Shown here: positions 1 to 8,968 of the stretch, one piece after another | Layout: each line of letters opens with the position of its first letter | Position numbering within the stretch: the stretch's first letter is position 1 | Assembly: GCA_022009915.1 (NCBI GenBank) | Contig: CP091730.1 | Coordinates: 1 to 64,000 of the forward strand | Length of the DNA stretch: 64,000 nucleotides | Reading direction: 5' to 3' | Source of the DNA: Alistipes putredinis | Lineage (GTDB): Bacteria > Bacteroidota > Bacteroidia > Bacteroidales > Rikenellaceae | Program-made: the position numbers and the translations under genes | Notes under the pieces: generated by a model | The model's database searches: none | Seen by the model: only the letters and a program-made list of their open reading frames with translations | What the model was told of the DNA's origin: nothing

Positions 1-620
1 CCCCGTTGTCTGCGGTGGCAATACCGTCGGCCGTGTTGAACGTACCAGTGAGTAACAATCCGTCCAGCGTGTAACGTTCAGGCTTGACCACGCTGAAATT
101 CACGCCGTCGCCCGCCTCGAAGGTAAGGGTTATCTGGCTCATGCGGTGGTGGAAGGAGTTGTCTTCACCGCCTTTGGCGGTTTTGTCGGTGAAGCTTTAC
201 TACCGGGTTGTTTTTTTGTCTCCCCGTGGCTCCTGGAAGCAAAGAGGAAGTCGATGGCAGGCTGGTTCTGCTGCGCCGTGGCATCGGTCGTGGCTGTGAG
301 GATGCCTCCCGCCGTGTTGTACGGATAGTAGGCGCGGAAAGTATGGGGCTTTGTATCTTCGATATAGATGACCTTTCCTTCTGCCTCAAATTTCCCGCTC
401 TTCAGGATGAAAGGCACGTTGCCGTACTGGGTATCGTTGCCGATGTCGGTGATGCCGATACGGTCACCGTTGTCCCAAGTGGTTCCGCTGGCGCGGGTGG
501 CGGGGGCGATGTCGGCGGTAAACCGGGCGGCCACGGGGGCACCGTTCAGGTTCTCGTTGTCGTTGTTGCAGGCTGCCAGTGCGAGGGCGAGCATCGCAAG
601 TGCAAAAATCTCGTCTTCAT
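1..620 (-). CDS. fimbrillin-family lipoprotein (3' end outside window)
   Basis: Probable major or accessory fimbrial subunit exported as a lipoprotein. The start of the mature part shows a lipobox (LALAACNN) and then ATRASGTTWDNGDRIGI, the usual opening of Bacteroidales fimbrillins (Thr-Arg processing region followed by W..GD.IG). The best start is the ATG at 618-620; it joins the lipoprotein frame if one base is missing from the A-run at 604-608, giving a normal signal peptide. Two further single-base shifts near 235 and 200 are needed to reach the downstream segment, which reads ITLTFEAGDGVNF. The C-terminus lies beyond position 1. It is last in the operon behind DUF3575 and DUF5119 genes, the usual order of such loci. 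Family assignment is confident; which fimbrial role it has is inference. Confidence 0.8.
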
Positions 621-684
621 TATATTAGTCATTATATTAGTTTAATTCCATTTCAATATTTGCTGCACCTCAGCAAAAATCAAA

Positions 685-700
685 AGCAAAAGCTTTTGCT
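685..700. promoter_or_regulatory. 16-bp perfect palindrome between two fimbrial genes
   Basis: The sequence AGCAAAAGCTTTTGCT is self-complementary and lies in the roughly 100-bp gap between the stop of the DUF5119 gene and the start of the fimbrillin gene. On the minus strand it is followed by TTTGATTTTTG, so it could act as a weak terminator that lowers read-through into the fimbrillin gene, or as an operator. Function is inference. Confidence 0.35.
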
Positions 701-723
701 CCTGCGTTCGGTTTACTAATTAT

Positions 724-1614
724 TTACAAATCGGCATTTACATCATCACCTTTCACTTCTTCCCAGCCGTTGATTTCGGCTTCGTCCACTTCCATGCCTT
801 CGGGAGTCTCAACCAGCGTTCCGCCGAGGGTCAGCGATTCGCCCTTTTCCGGTGTTGAACCCCTTGAGGGCTTCCGTGATGTCGCTTTTTCAGCGTCGTG
901 GGGGTCGGGTTGCCGTCCGCATAGCGGATTTCACCCGTCAGCAGTTGTTCCGTGCCGGTCACACCCAGCAACCGCACCGTGGCTTTCCACTTGCCGGCAT
1001 CGTCACCTTCGGTAATCTTGGTGAAGGGCAGCACGACGTTTGAAGCGGCTCCGTAGGTATCGGTAGCGAAATCGAGAGTTCTGGCTGCACCCGTCAGATG
1101 GGCAACAATCTCCGTGATGCGTCCGGCGGCATCCCCCGTCGGTTTGATGATAAGCGTCAGTTCTGCGTACCTGCTGCTTCATTGCGGCGGTCAGCGGATA
1201 GTCCTTGTCTTTCTCGATGGTCACCTGTTCCGTATAGGTGAAGAACCATCCCGGGGCATTGTTCACAAAGGTATCCGTGCCTGCCCGGGTTCCCGTGGCT
1301 GCGGCAATGGTGGCTGTGGTGCCGTTCACCGTGATTCCTTCAGCCGGGTTCCACACCGCAAGGGTGTAGCTGCCCGGAGCAAACAGATGGTCGGGGGCAT
1401 GGGTGGCGGAAGTCTCCGTACCCGTATAGTTGCCCATGGTGACCGTCCATGTGGCAGGTATGTCGATACCCTCACCGCGGGCCGACCAGTCGGCTGTTAC
1501 CGCAATCTTCCCGTAGTCGGGATGCGGCGTGTCATAAAGCGTGTCCTTCACGCAGGAAGAGAGCAGCACGGCGGCTGCCATTCCTACCATATTTATATAT
1601 TGTCTTGCTTTCAT
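724..1614 (-). CDS. DUF5119 (Mfa2/FimB-like) fimbrial lipoprotein
   Basis: Lipoprotein of about 295 residues with signal peptide and lipobox (VLLSSC) followed by VKDTLYDTPHPDYGKI, typical of the DUF5119 family that accompanies Bacteroidales fimbrillins and is thought to act as anchor or tip-like component. The frame breaks near 1169 (one extra A), 889 (extra A in an A-run) and 848 (extra G); past each break the conserved text resumes, for example ELTLIIKPTGDAAGRITEIV and later TLGGTLVETPEGMEV, ending GDDVNADL at the TAA at 724-726. It sits between the DUF3575 gene upstream and the fimbrillin gene downstream. Family call is strong; the anchoring role is from family knowledge. Confidence 0.78.
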
Positions 1615-1630
1615 ACTCTATTCCTCCGTA

Positions 1631-2739
1631 TTAGAATAACTTCCATACCAATGTCACACCGGCGTTGATGGGGCCACACCAATTCTTTTGTCTCGTTGCC
1701 ACGGCGTACACGTACACCGTCGATGACTTCATATTTTTCGAAATCGGCATTCAGGTAGCCCAAACCGAGGTTGAAATCAAGAGCCAGTGCCTTGTTCAGC
1801 CGCAGCTGATAGCCGGCGGTGATGCCGCCACCCATCAGGTCGCCCTGCTTGCCTGTTTCCGGAAAGTCCTTGTAGTTGAACTGTCCGGCCTTGAACATCG
1901 CGCCCAGATACCAGGCTTTCTTCTCACCCATATAGTAACGCACTTCCGGAGCCACTTCCCAGAGTGCATAGCGGCGGTCCTTGTCGCTCCACGTCCATGA
2001 AGTCCACGAGCCGTTTACGGCAATGCCCCACGATGGGCAGATGCGCCATTCCACGCCAAGATCTGGTGTCAGGGTAGCCCAGCGCAGCAGGTTGGCACGC
2101 AGGGAGAGATGATAATCAGTTGTGATTTTGGTTTCCGACAGCGTGTCGGCAAGTGTATTTTGTTGAGCGGTTTTCTCGGCTTCTGCCTTTTCAGCGGCAA
2201 GTCGGGCTTCTTCCGCCTTGCGCTGCTCTTCGGCAAGCCGTTCCTGCTCGGCACGCTTCTCGGTTTCTAAGCGTTCGGCTTCCGCCTTGCGTCGTGCTTC
2301 TGCTTCCGCATCCGTCACGGCTGTTTCCTTTACCGGTACCGTCAGGCGCACGGTGACAAAATCACCCTCTGTCACATGATTGTGGGTAATGAAGTTTTCT
2401 TCCTTGATTTTCGCGCGTGTAATTAGTTCGGATTTTACTCGATTGGCACGGATCTTCGCCGTGGCAAGGTTCTCGGCTTCACTGCCCAGCGAATTGCAGT
2501 AGCCGTCAACCAATAGCGGCAGCTTGCCGTCAAGAATTGTGGTTTTGTTGTTTTCGATACATTCCAACAGGCGGGCAAGTTCCGTGTCATTGCCATTCCA
2601 AGGCACGTAGAACATGTCCTTCTGCGGAACGAAGCGGAAGGTGTAGGTCGGGTCTCGCTTTTCTGCTGCGCAATGACAGGAAAAGTTACCGTCATCAGCC
2701 ACAGAAACAGGGTAAGAAAAGTGATTTTTTTCTGATCAT
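1631..2739 (-). CDS. DUF3575 outer-membrane protein with OmpA-like N-terminal part
   Basis: First gene of the fimbrial operon, about 365 residues. After a signal peptide (ITFLTLFLWLMTVTFPVIAQ) there is an OmpA-like segment (about 25-130, with LPLLVDGYCNSLGSEAENLA resembling the OmpA peptidoglycan-contact helix), then an Ala/Glu/Arg-rich coiled coil (about 140-190, built on the prophage-like AEAERLE/ERLAEEQ pattern), then a DUF3575 barrel domain ending GPINAGVTLVWKLF. The start at 2737-2739 (M-I-R-K-K) requires one extra base in the run of seven T at 2725-2731; an alternative start is at 2768-2770. A second shift lies near 2655 and a third near 1668. The stop is at 1631-1633. The coiled coil could span the periplasm, linking the outer membrane to peptidoglycan (inference). 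Confidence 0.75.
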
Positions 2740-2770
2740 GAAAGGCGACTTTTTGAAAGTTGCCTTTCAT
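2738..2770. promoter_or_regulatory. 15-bp inverted repeat between divergent genes
   Basis: Arms at 2738-2752 and 2756-2770 pair over 15 positions with one G-T wobble (2747/2761) and a 3-nt loop. The hairpin covers the upstream edge of the fimbrial operon and lies just before the start of the divergent nrnA gene at 2787. It could be an operator, or part of the 5' leader of the fimbrial mRNA. It is too short and compact to be the recombination site pair of an invertible fimbrial promoter. Confidence 0.5.
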
Positions 2771-2786
2771 ACTTTCGTAAATTGAA

Positions 2787-3829
2787 ATGGATTTAGGACG
2801 TAAAAACATAGCATCGCTCGAAAAATGCTGGAATCGGCGCCTATGCGCACCGTGATTCTGTCGCATTACAATCCGGACGGAGACGCCATAGGTTCTTCGC
2901 TCGCATGGGCCGGACTGCTCGAAAACATGGGCCATTCGGTCACGTGCATCGTACCGAACAAATACCCCTATTTCCTCAACTGGATTCCGGGGGTAGAGAA
3001 AATCAGAATTTTCAAGGAGGACGCTCCGGCCTGCGAAAAGGCGATACTCGAAGCGGAAGCTATTTTCTGTCTGGATTTCAATAACATTTCGCGCATGGAG
3101 GGTCTGAGCGAAATCATCGACAGAGCGTCAGATACGCCGAAGATACTCATCGACCACCACTTGCAGCCTCCAAAGAAATACTACACGCTCATGTTCTCTT
3201 TTCCCGAGGCTTCGTCCACGTCGTTTCTGGTATATAAAATCATCGAAGCGATGGGGCGCACCGACATAATCGACAAGGACATGGCCAGCGCCCTGTACAC
3301 CGGCATGATGACCGACACGGGGAACTTCACATTCAGCAACCTCACGCCCGACCTCTACCGCACCATAGCCGTGCTGGTGGAAAAGGGAATAGACATACCG
3401 CGCATAAACGTCGAGGTCTACAACTCCTTCACCGAAGGAAGACTGCGGCTGCTAAGCTATGCGCTCGGGCCGAAGATGCAGCTTATAGAGGACGGGACGG
3501 TGGCCTATATCTCGCTCAAAGAGTCGGAGATGCGCCGGTTCGGGTTCCAGCAGGGCGACAGCGAGGGATTCGTCAATTACCCCCTGTCGATTAAGGGAGT
3601 GAAGATGTCGGCCATGTTCCTGCAAACGCGCAAATTCATACGCATATCGCTGCGCTCGCGGGGTGAGGTGGATGTGAACGTATTCGCAAGAAAGTATTTC
3701 GAGGGAGGCGGGCACAGAAATGCTGCCGGAGGAAAATCGTTCGTCAGCATGGAACAGACCTTGGAGCGGTACAAACAGTGCGTGCACGAATTTTTCCACC
3801 CCGAGCAGGCCCCGCAAATCACAGAATAG
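2787..3829 (+). CDS. nrnA: DHH/DHHA1 phosphoesterase, NrnA-like oligoribonuclease / pAp phosphatase
   Basis: Cytoplasmic Mn-dependent phosphoesterase that degrades nanoRNA and dephosphorylates 3'-phosphoadenosine 5'-phosphate. Visible motifs are SHYNPDGDAIGSSLAW (metal motif I), CLDFN, the family DHH in LIDHHL, GMMTDTGNF, and the DHHA1 glycine motif GGGHRNAAGG near the C-terminus. Length about 346 residues is normal. The first conserved residues MDLGRKNIASLEK start at 2787 and join the main frame if one A is missing from the run at 2821-2825; otherwise the frame opens only at the ATG at 2825. It is divergent from the fimbrial operon and convergent with surE, sharing a terminator. Confidence 0.88.
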
Positions 3830-3836
3830 AAAACGA

Positions 3837-3866
3837 AGATGCGTATCCGACGGATACGCATCTTTT
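3837..3866 (+). terminator. shared terminator of nrnA and surE
   Basis: AGATGCGTATCC pairs with GGATACGCATCT around a 3-nt loop and is followed by TTTTT on the plus strand. It lies 8 bp after the nrnA stop and 10 bp before the surE stop, so it can serve both convergent genes. Confidence 0.85.
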
Positions 3867-3875
3867 TCATTTATA

Positions 3876-4646
3876 TCATTTAAGGATGTCGCTCACATCG
3901 CCGATTCGGGAGTAGTCCGTCAAATCGACATGAACGGGCACCACCGACACGTATCCGTTCTTCAATGCCCTCTCGTCGGTATCCTCGGCCGCAGGTTCCT
4001 CGTTATAGAAATCGCCCGTAAGCCAGAAATAGTCCTTGCCGCGCGGGTCCTTGCGGCAATAGAACTCCTCTTTCCAAAATCCTCGCGCCTGACGGCACAC
4101 GCGCACGCCTCGGATTTGCTCCGGCCGCCCCACCGGAATATTCACGTTCAGGCACAACGGCAGCGCAGGCCTTGCATCCAGCACTTTGCGTATAATGCTT
4201 TCGGCATATATTCCCGAGGCCTCGAAATCCGCATCGGCACTATGGTCCAGAAGCGAGAACCCTATCGACGGTGCACCGTAAAAGCTGCCTTCGATAGCGG
4301 CCCCCATAGTGCCGGAGTACAGCACGCTGATGGCCGAGTTCGAACCGTGGTTGATTCCCGAGAGCACCAAATCGACCTTCCGGCCGAGCAGCAGGTGGTC
4401 GAATCCCATTTTCACGCAATCCACCGGTGTACCGCTGCAAGCGTAAATCTCCTTGCCGCAGTCCTTGCTTACGCTGCGCAGATAAAGCGGCGTGAACATG
4501 GTTATGGCGTGGGCCTTGCCCGACTGCGACTGTTCGGGAGCGATGACTACCACGTCGCCGAAAGACGACGCCACTTCGGTGAGTTTCGCTATGCCTCGCG
4601 CCGAGACTCCGTCGTCGTTGGTAATGAAAATAAGGGGTCTGTCCAT
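3876..4646 (-). CDS. surE: 5'/3'-nucleotidase SurE
   Basis: Survival protein E, a divalent-metal nucleotidase removing phosphate from nucleoside monophosphates and short polyphosphates. The N-terminus MDRPLIFITNDDGVSARGI carries the family NDDG metal motif; APEQSQSG, SGTPVDCVK and LSGINHGSN follow as in characterised SurE proteins. At 256 residues the length is normal and the frame is intact. The start at 4644-4646 is chosen because the family begins a few residues before NDDG. A perfect promoter lies 27 bp upstream inside a palindromic repeat. Confidence 0.95.
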   Translation of the reverse strand: MDRPLIFITNDDGVSARGIAKLTEVASSFGDVVVIAPEQSQSGKAHAITMFTPLYLRSVSKDCGKEIYACSGTPVDCVKMGFDHLLLGRKVDLVLSGINHGSNSAISVLYSGTMGAAIEGSFYGAPSIGFSLLDHSADADFEASGIYAESIIRKVLDARPALPLCLNVNIPVGRPEQIRGVRVCRQARGFWKEEFYCRKDPRGKDYFWLTGDFYNEEPAAEDTDERALKNGYVSVVPVHVDLTDYSRIGDVSDILK

Positions 4647-4672
4647 TCTCGTCTCTTTTCGTTTCTGAAAGG

Positions 4673-4741
4673 CAAAGATACTAACAAGCTGAGCGCAAAA
4701 ACAAATTTTCACCTGCATTTTGCCGTGGCACGGAGTATCTT
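4673..4741 (-). repeat. palindromic promoter-bearing repeat (diverged copy) driving surE
   Basis: Minus-strand promoter: -7 box TATCTTTG (complement of 4673-4680) and -33 TTTG (complement of 4702-4705), separated by 21 nt, 27 bp before the surE start. The promoter is one arm of an imperfect palindrome: AAGATAC at 4675-4681 pairs with GTATCTT at 4735-4741, enclosing a second inner palindrome (GCAAAAACAAAT... TGCATTTTGC). It is a diverged relative of the array at 52986-53170; its outer arms differ there (AAGGTAC/GTACCTT) in a compensating way, so pairing is kept. Confidence 0.7.
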
Positions 4742-5064
4742 CGTCGAGGCCAAAGATAGCAAAACGACGATAGAAGTGAGCGCGGGTCGGCCCGAATTTT
4801 CTGCTCTCGTGGCGTTCTTTTTTTATGACATGCGGCGTTTTTTAGGTACGGGAGTCGAAATTTGTTTTTTTGTTTTTTTCATCCTATCTTTGCCGCGCTG
4901 TTTTATGCAGCCGTGTACCAATCTCTTACGAGGGTGCGACAGTCGAGTGGGACGAAACGGCGCGAAGTGCATTCCGTCCCGGGATTAAAGGCCGAAAGGA
5001 GCCGATATGGTAGTACTGCGTGCAGCCGTAACATTGGGCGCGAAACCGAAAAATTGTTATAACA
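4742..5064 (+). promoter_or_regulatory. rplS promoter and long structured leader
   Basis: No gene is seen in these 323 bases. A promoter fits well: TTTG at 4861-4864, 20 nt, then TATCTTTG at 4885-4892. That leaves a leader of about 165 nt before the rplS start. The leader contains GGGACG...CGTCCC (about 4948-4982) and other short inverted segments. Ribosomal-protein leaders are often autoregulated, and an L19 leader of this kind is plausible, but I cannot match it to a known motif. Confidence 0.6.
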
Positions 5065-5434
5065 ATGAACAAAGAACAACTCATCGGCATTGCCAACAAG
5101 GCGATGTGGACCGAAAAAGGAGGTTCCCTCGTTCGCGAGCGGCGACACAATCACCGTAACCTACAAAATCGTCGAGGGTAACAAGGAACGTTTGCAGAGC
5201 TTCCGCGGCGTGGTAATCCAAAATCAAGGGAACCGGCATGACCAAAATGTTCACCATCCGCAAGGTATCGAACGGCGTAGGCGTCGAGCGTATTTTCCCG
5301 CTCTACTCTCCGCACCTCGACAGCATCGAAGTGAACAAACGTGGCGTGGTTCGCCGTGCAAGAATCTACTATCTGCGCGACCTTACCGGTAAAAAGCCCG
5401 TATCAAGGAGAAAAGAGTCGCTATCGCCAAGTAG
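5065..5434 (+). CDS. rplS: 50S ribosomal protein L19
   Basis: Ribosomal protein at the 30S-50S interface. Begins MNKEQLIGIANKAM at 5065; conserved L19 text follows in three frames: FASGDTITVTYKIVEGNKER, then FTIRKVSNGVGVERIFPLYS, then ARIYYLRDLTGKKAR, ending KEKRVAIAK at the TAG at 5432-5434. Single-base errors are inferred near 5117 (extra A in GAAAAAGG), 5230 (extra A) and 5394 (one A missing). About 122 residues, normal. An essential gene interrupted three times in 370 bp is the best argument that the indels in this window are not biological. Confidence 0.92.
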
Positions 5435-5465
5435 GTCTGCGCGAGCTTTTTCATTTTTAGTTCAT

Positions 5466-5500
5466 GTGCCGTCCCGCTATTTTCGGGCCGGCACTTTTTT
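5466..5500 (+). terminator. rplS terminator
   Basis: GTGCCGTCCCG (5466-5476) pairs with CGGGCCGGCAC (5484-5494) with one mismatch, followed by six T. Confidence 0.85.
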
Positions 5501-5625
5501 ATTGCCGCATCTTCCGCTCCCGAAAACCGGCCGGCCTGAACACACGAAGCGCTTTCCGAAAGGCGCAACGACGCAAAGGCAGCACTCGCATTCGATTTGA
5601 GCGAATATATTCATATATTTACGGC

Positions 5626-6099
5626 ATGAAATACGACAACAGCAAAGTAAGGCGTCAGGACAGACTTCTCGACAAGCAGCAGGCCGAACAGCTGCTTCGT
5701 GAGGGCGAATGGGGCGTGTTATCCGTATGCGACGGGCAGACGGCCTACGGGGTTCCGGTCAATTACGTATGGGATTCGAATGAGTGCATCTACATACACT
5801 GCGCTCCCGAGGGGCGGAAACTCCGCGCACTGGCTGCCGATGCCTCGGTATCGTTTTGCGTAGTGGGGCAAACGCATGTTCTGCCCGACAGTTTTACGAC
5901 ACGCTACAAAAGCGTGATAGTGCAAGGCTCGGCCACCGCGAAACTCGACGCACAGGAGCGCATGCGGGCACTCGAAATGATTTTGGACAAGTATTCGCCC
6001 GAGCACAAGGCCGTAGGGATGAAATATGCCGAGAAATCGTTCCACCGCACGGCCATAATCCGCATAGATATAACGAGCACAAGCGGCAAATGCAAGTAG
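5626..6099 (+). CDS. pyridoxamine 5'-phosphate oxidase-like (NimA-type) flavoprotein
   Basis: Small split-barrel FMN protein of 157 residues. The text LREGEWGVLSVCDGQTAYGV near the N-terminus, VPVNYVWD, IYIHCAPEGRKL and the late ERMRALEMILDKYSP are typical of the PNPOx-like/Nim family (pfam Pyridox_ox_2), which includes nitroimidazole-resistance proteins. Here resistance activity is not implied; most family members have unknown substrates. The start at 5626 precedes the conserved region by the usual dozen residues. Frame intact. It stands alone between the rplS and rnf terminators. Confidence 0.8.
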   Translation: MKYDNSKVRRQDRLLDKQQAEQLLREGEWGVLSVCDGQTAYGVPVNYVWDSNECIYIHCAPEGRKLRALAADASVSFCVVGQTHVLPDSFTTRYKSVIVQGSATAKLDAQERMRALEMILDKYSPEHKAVGMKYAEKSFHRTAIIRIDITSTSGKCK

Positions 6100-6119
6100 G
6101 CGGACGCCGCCGATAAAAG

Positions 6120-6158
6120 AATCGCCCCCGACGGCAAGTTTGTGCGTCGGGGGCGATT
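6120..6158. terminator. bidirectional terminator between PNPOx-like gene and rnfA
   Basis: AATCGCCCCCGACG (6120-6133) pairs perfectly with CGTCGGGGGCGATT (6145-6158), with TTTT following on the plus strand and AAAAGAATC preceding on the other side, so it can end both convergent transcripts. Confidence 0.85.
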
Positions 6159-6177
6159 TTCATGTTAAAAGGACATT

Positions 6178-6750
6178 CTAAACCAATACGGAGAAGCCCA
6201 TGAAAGCCATTGCCAGAATACCGGCGACAATCAGGGCAATCGGTGTGCCCTTGAAGGCTTCGGGCACCTCGTCCAATTCCAGACGTTCGCGGATGCCGGC
6301 GAAAAGAACGAGAGCCAAAGCAAAACCGAGAGCCGTCGATGTGGAATAGACGACCGATTCGAGCAGGTTATACTCTTTCTGCACCAGCAGAATGGCTACG
6401 CCAAGAACCGCACAGTTGGTCGTAATAAGCGGCAGGAAGATACCCAGAGCCTGATAAAGCGACGGGCTGACCTTTTTAAGTATGATTTCCACCATCTGAA
6501 CCAGAGCGGCGATTACCAGAATGAATGCTATGGTCTGCATGTACTCTATTCGAAGCGGCACCAGCACGCAATACTGCAACAGATAAACCACGACCGAAGC
6601 TATGGCCATGACGAACGTTACGGCTGCGCCCATGCCGAGCGAAGTGGAGACCTTGCTCGAAACTCCGAGGAAAGGACAGATGCCGAGGAACTGCGACAGA
6701 ACGACATTGTTTACGAATATCGCACCTATGATAATTATGAAGTATTCCAT
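6178..6750 (-). CDS. rnfA: Rnf complex membrane subunit RnfA
   Basis: Integral membrane subunit (190 residues, six predicted membrane helices) of the ion-translocating ferredoxin:NAD oxidoreductase. NNVVLSQFLGICPFLGVS at the N-terminus and LPLITTNCAVLGVA are family hallmarks; the Cys residues in these two loops bind the membrane [2Fe-2S] cluster shared with RnfE. Frame intact. It is last in the operon and starts 2 bp after the rnfE stop. Confidence 0.95.
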   Translation of the reverse strand: MEYFIIIIGAIFVNNVVLSQFLGICPFLGVSSKVSTSLGMGAAVTFVMAIASVVVYLLQYCVLVPLRIEYMQTIAFILVIAALVQMVEIILKKVSPSLYQALGIFLPLITTNCAVLGVAILLVQKEYNLLESVVYSTSTALGFALALVLFAGIRERLELDEVPEAFKGTPIALIVAGILAMAFMGFSVLV

Positions 6751-6752
6751 CT

Positions 6753-7341
6753 CTATTTGCTTTTCGCGGTTAATTTATTGAACAGTACCATAAGATACCC
6801 CAGTACGAGGAACGCACCCGGAGCCAGTACGAAAATCAGCACTCCGTCGCCCTCTACCAGTTTGTATCCGAAAATCGAAAGATTGCCCAAAAAGCTCGCG
6901 CACGGCGCCTATCACAGTCAGCGAAAGGGTAAAACCGAGACCTATCCCGAGACCGTCCAAAGCGGAATCCAACGCATTGTTCTTGGATGCGAAAGCCTCG
7001 GCGCGGCCCAGAATTATACAGTTCACGACTATCAGCGGAATGAACACGCCCAGCGTCTTGTACAACCCCGGTACGTAGGCCTGCATGCACAGCTGCACCA
7101 CGGTTACGAACGAGGCGATGACCACGATGAAGGCAGGAATGCGCACCTTGTCCGGAACGAGATTCTTAATCAACGAAATGCCGATATTCGAAAGAATCAG
7201 CACGGCCATAGTCGCAACGCCCATTCCTAAACCGTTTATGGCGGACGTGGTGGTTCCCAGCGTCGGACACATGCCCAAAACCAACATGAATGTCGGATTC
7301 TCCTTTATTATACCTTTGGTTATAAGTCCCAACTTACTCAT
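6753..7341 (-). CDS. rnfE: Rnf complex membrane subunit RnfE
   Basis: Paralogue of RnfA (about 195 residues). KENPTFMLVLGMCPTLGTT and LIVVNCIILGRAEAFAS hold the two Cys positions of the shared membrane iron-sulfur cluster. One extra T near 6886 in the run after GAG CTT shifts the frame; downstream text resumes as IFGYKLVEGDGVLIFVLAP and ends LTAKSK at the TAG at 6753-6755. Starts inside the 3' end of rnfG (overlap 8 bp), indicating coupled translation. Confidence 0.93.
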
Positions 7342-7957
7342 TGTCCTCTCCTCCTTTTTGATTGTTTACACTCGTAGCGCCGCTCACCGCATCGGCCTCC
7401 CAGCCGGCCGCCTGAACAAGAGCGTTATACGCCCGTGCCACGGCATCCACATAGGCTCGTGAAGAAATGGTTGCGGCAGTCAGGGCATCCACGTCTCCGC
7501 CGTCCTTCTTCACTTTGAGACTTATCGAAGCGGGGCTCTTGCCCTGAAAACTCAAAAGAAGCGGATTACCCTCGTCGGCCATCTTGCTGCCCACACCCGG
7601 GGTTTCGCTGTGCTCCAAAACCTTGATTCCGTAAACCGTACCGTCCGGATTGAAACCTACCATAAGACGGAACTCGCCGGCAAAACCGCTCTTGGTCATG
7701 GTCTCAACGGCGTAACCTACGGTCTCTCCCGCAGCAGTGGCCGTATGAACGGTAATCGGCATGGCATCCATATCGATGCTTTGCGAAGAACTCTCCTCGA
7801 ACGCCGGCAACACTTGTGCAAGAGCGGCCTTGATATTATTTGCCTTGGCCTTGGCGATAGGCTCGACGGTTATCTTGTATACATACCCTACGGCAGCCGA
7901 GCACACTAATGTGATACCCAGCAGGCACAGGACCATATTTTTCAATGAACTTTTCAT
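7334..7957 (-). CDS. rnfG: Rnf complex FMN-binding subunit RnfG
   Basis: Periplasm-facing subunit anchored by one N-terminal helix (residues about 8-30) that carries covalently bound FMN. The FMN-binding domain shows ETPGVGSKMAD and, in place of the common SGAT-S/T site, DALTAATISSRA near residue 160; the second Thr is the likely FMN attachment residue. A second SGATSVN sits near the C-terminus. Length 207 is normal and the frame is intact. Lies between rnfD (15 bp gap) and rnfE. Confidence 0.92.
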   Translation of the reverse strand: MKSSLKNMVLCLLGITLVCSAAVGYVYKITVEPIAKAKANNIKAALAQVLPAFEESSSQSIDMDAMPITVHTATAAGETVGYAVETMTKSGFAGEFRLMVGFNPDGTVYGIKVLEHSETPGVGSKMADEGNPLLLSFQGKSPASISLKVKKDGGDVDALTAATISSRAYVDAVARAYNALVQAAGWEADAVSGATSVNNQKGGEDNE

Positions 7958-7972
7958 ATCCTTACAGTCCTC

Positions 7973-8944
7973 CTATTTTTTAGCACCGAAACGGCGCGGT
8001 TTGACATATTTGTTTATGAGCGGCACCACGGCATTCATAATCAGAATGGCGAACGACATACCCTCCGGATATGCGCCCCAAACACGTATGAGCACCGTAA
8101 TGAATCCTATTCCGAAACCGTAAACGAGCATTCCCCGCGTGGTCATGGGCGAAGTCACGTAGTCTGTGGCCATGAACACGGCTCCCAGAATCGCACCGCC
8201 GGCAAGCAGGTGGAACAGAGGCGGCATGTAGGCTTCCGGATCAATCAGGTGAAGGATGCCAGTAAATACGGCCATCGTACCCAGAACCGCAACCGGAATA
8301 TGCCACGTAATGACTTTGCGGACCAGCAGGTAGACGAATCCCAAAAGCAGAGCAATGGCAGCTACCTCTCCCAGCGAGCCAGATACCGTACCCATTGCAA
8401 GCGACTGTGTCGAAAGGCTCGGCACAATGTCGCTCACCGAACTGCCGCTTTTCAGCGCCTCCTTGACAAAGGCGAGCGGAGTGGCTCCCGAGGTGGCATC
8501 GCAGTAGTCCGCGGGGAACGAAGTCATCTGCACCGGAAAGGCGATGAGCAGAAACACACGGCCCACGAGCGCCGGATTGAACGGATTCTTGCCAAGTCCT
8601 CCGAAGGTCATCTTGCCTATCGCAATGGCAACAAACGCACCCAGCACGACCAGCCACAACGGAATATTGGCCGGAAGGTTGAACGCCAGCAACACTCCGG
8701 TAACCACGGCCGAAAGGTTCCACACGGTAAGAGGACCGCGAAGCATGAATTTTTGAATCAAATACTCGAAAAGCACGCAGCTGGCCACAGAAACGGCCGT
8801 TACTATCAACGCGCTCAGACCGAACACCCACACCGAAACGGCGAACGCCGGAAGCAGCGCCACGAGCACATCCAGCATCAGACGCCGCGTGGAGAAAGCA
8901 CCGTGGACATGCGGCGAGGGCGAAACTATCAATTTCTTATCCAT
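7973..8944 (-). CDS. rnfD: Rnf complex membrane subunit RnfD
   Basis: Ten-helix membrane subunit (323 residues) with covalent FMN, part of the ion path. The N-terminus MDKKLIVSPSPHVH and the motif DATSGATPLAF, whose Thr binds FMN through a phosphoester, identify it. TFGGLGKNPFNPALVGRVFL is another family block. Frame intact. Gap to rnfC 24 bp. Confidence 0.95.
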   Translation of the reverse strand: MDKKLIVSPSPHVHGAFSTRRLMLDVLVALLPAFAVSVWVFGLSALIVTAVSVASCVLFEYLIQKFMLRGPLTVWNLSAVVTGVLLAFNLPANIPLWLVVLGAFVAIAIGKMTFGGLGKNPFNPALVGRVFLLIAFPVQMTSFPADYCDATSGATPLAFVKEALKSGSSVSDIVPSLSTQSLAMGTVSGSLGEVAAIALLLGFVYLLVRKVITWHIPVAVLGTMAVFTGILHLIDPEAYMPPLFHLLAGGAILGAVFMATDYVTSPMTTRGMLVYGFGIGFITVLIRVWGAYPEGMSFAILIMNAVVPLINKYVKPRRFGAKK

Positions 8945-8968
8945 AATATCTGTTTGGTTTCTTTTTAC

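Noticed and set aside
5626..6099. Calling the PNPOx-like protein a nitroimidazole resistance gene
   Set aside because: The fold is shared by many flavoproteins; nothing in the sequence shows nitroimidazole reduction.
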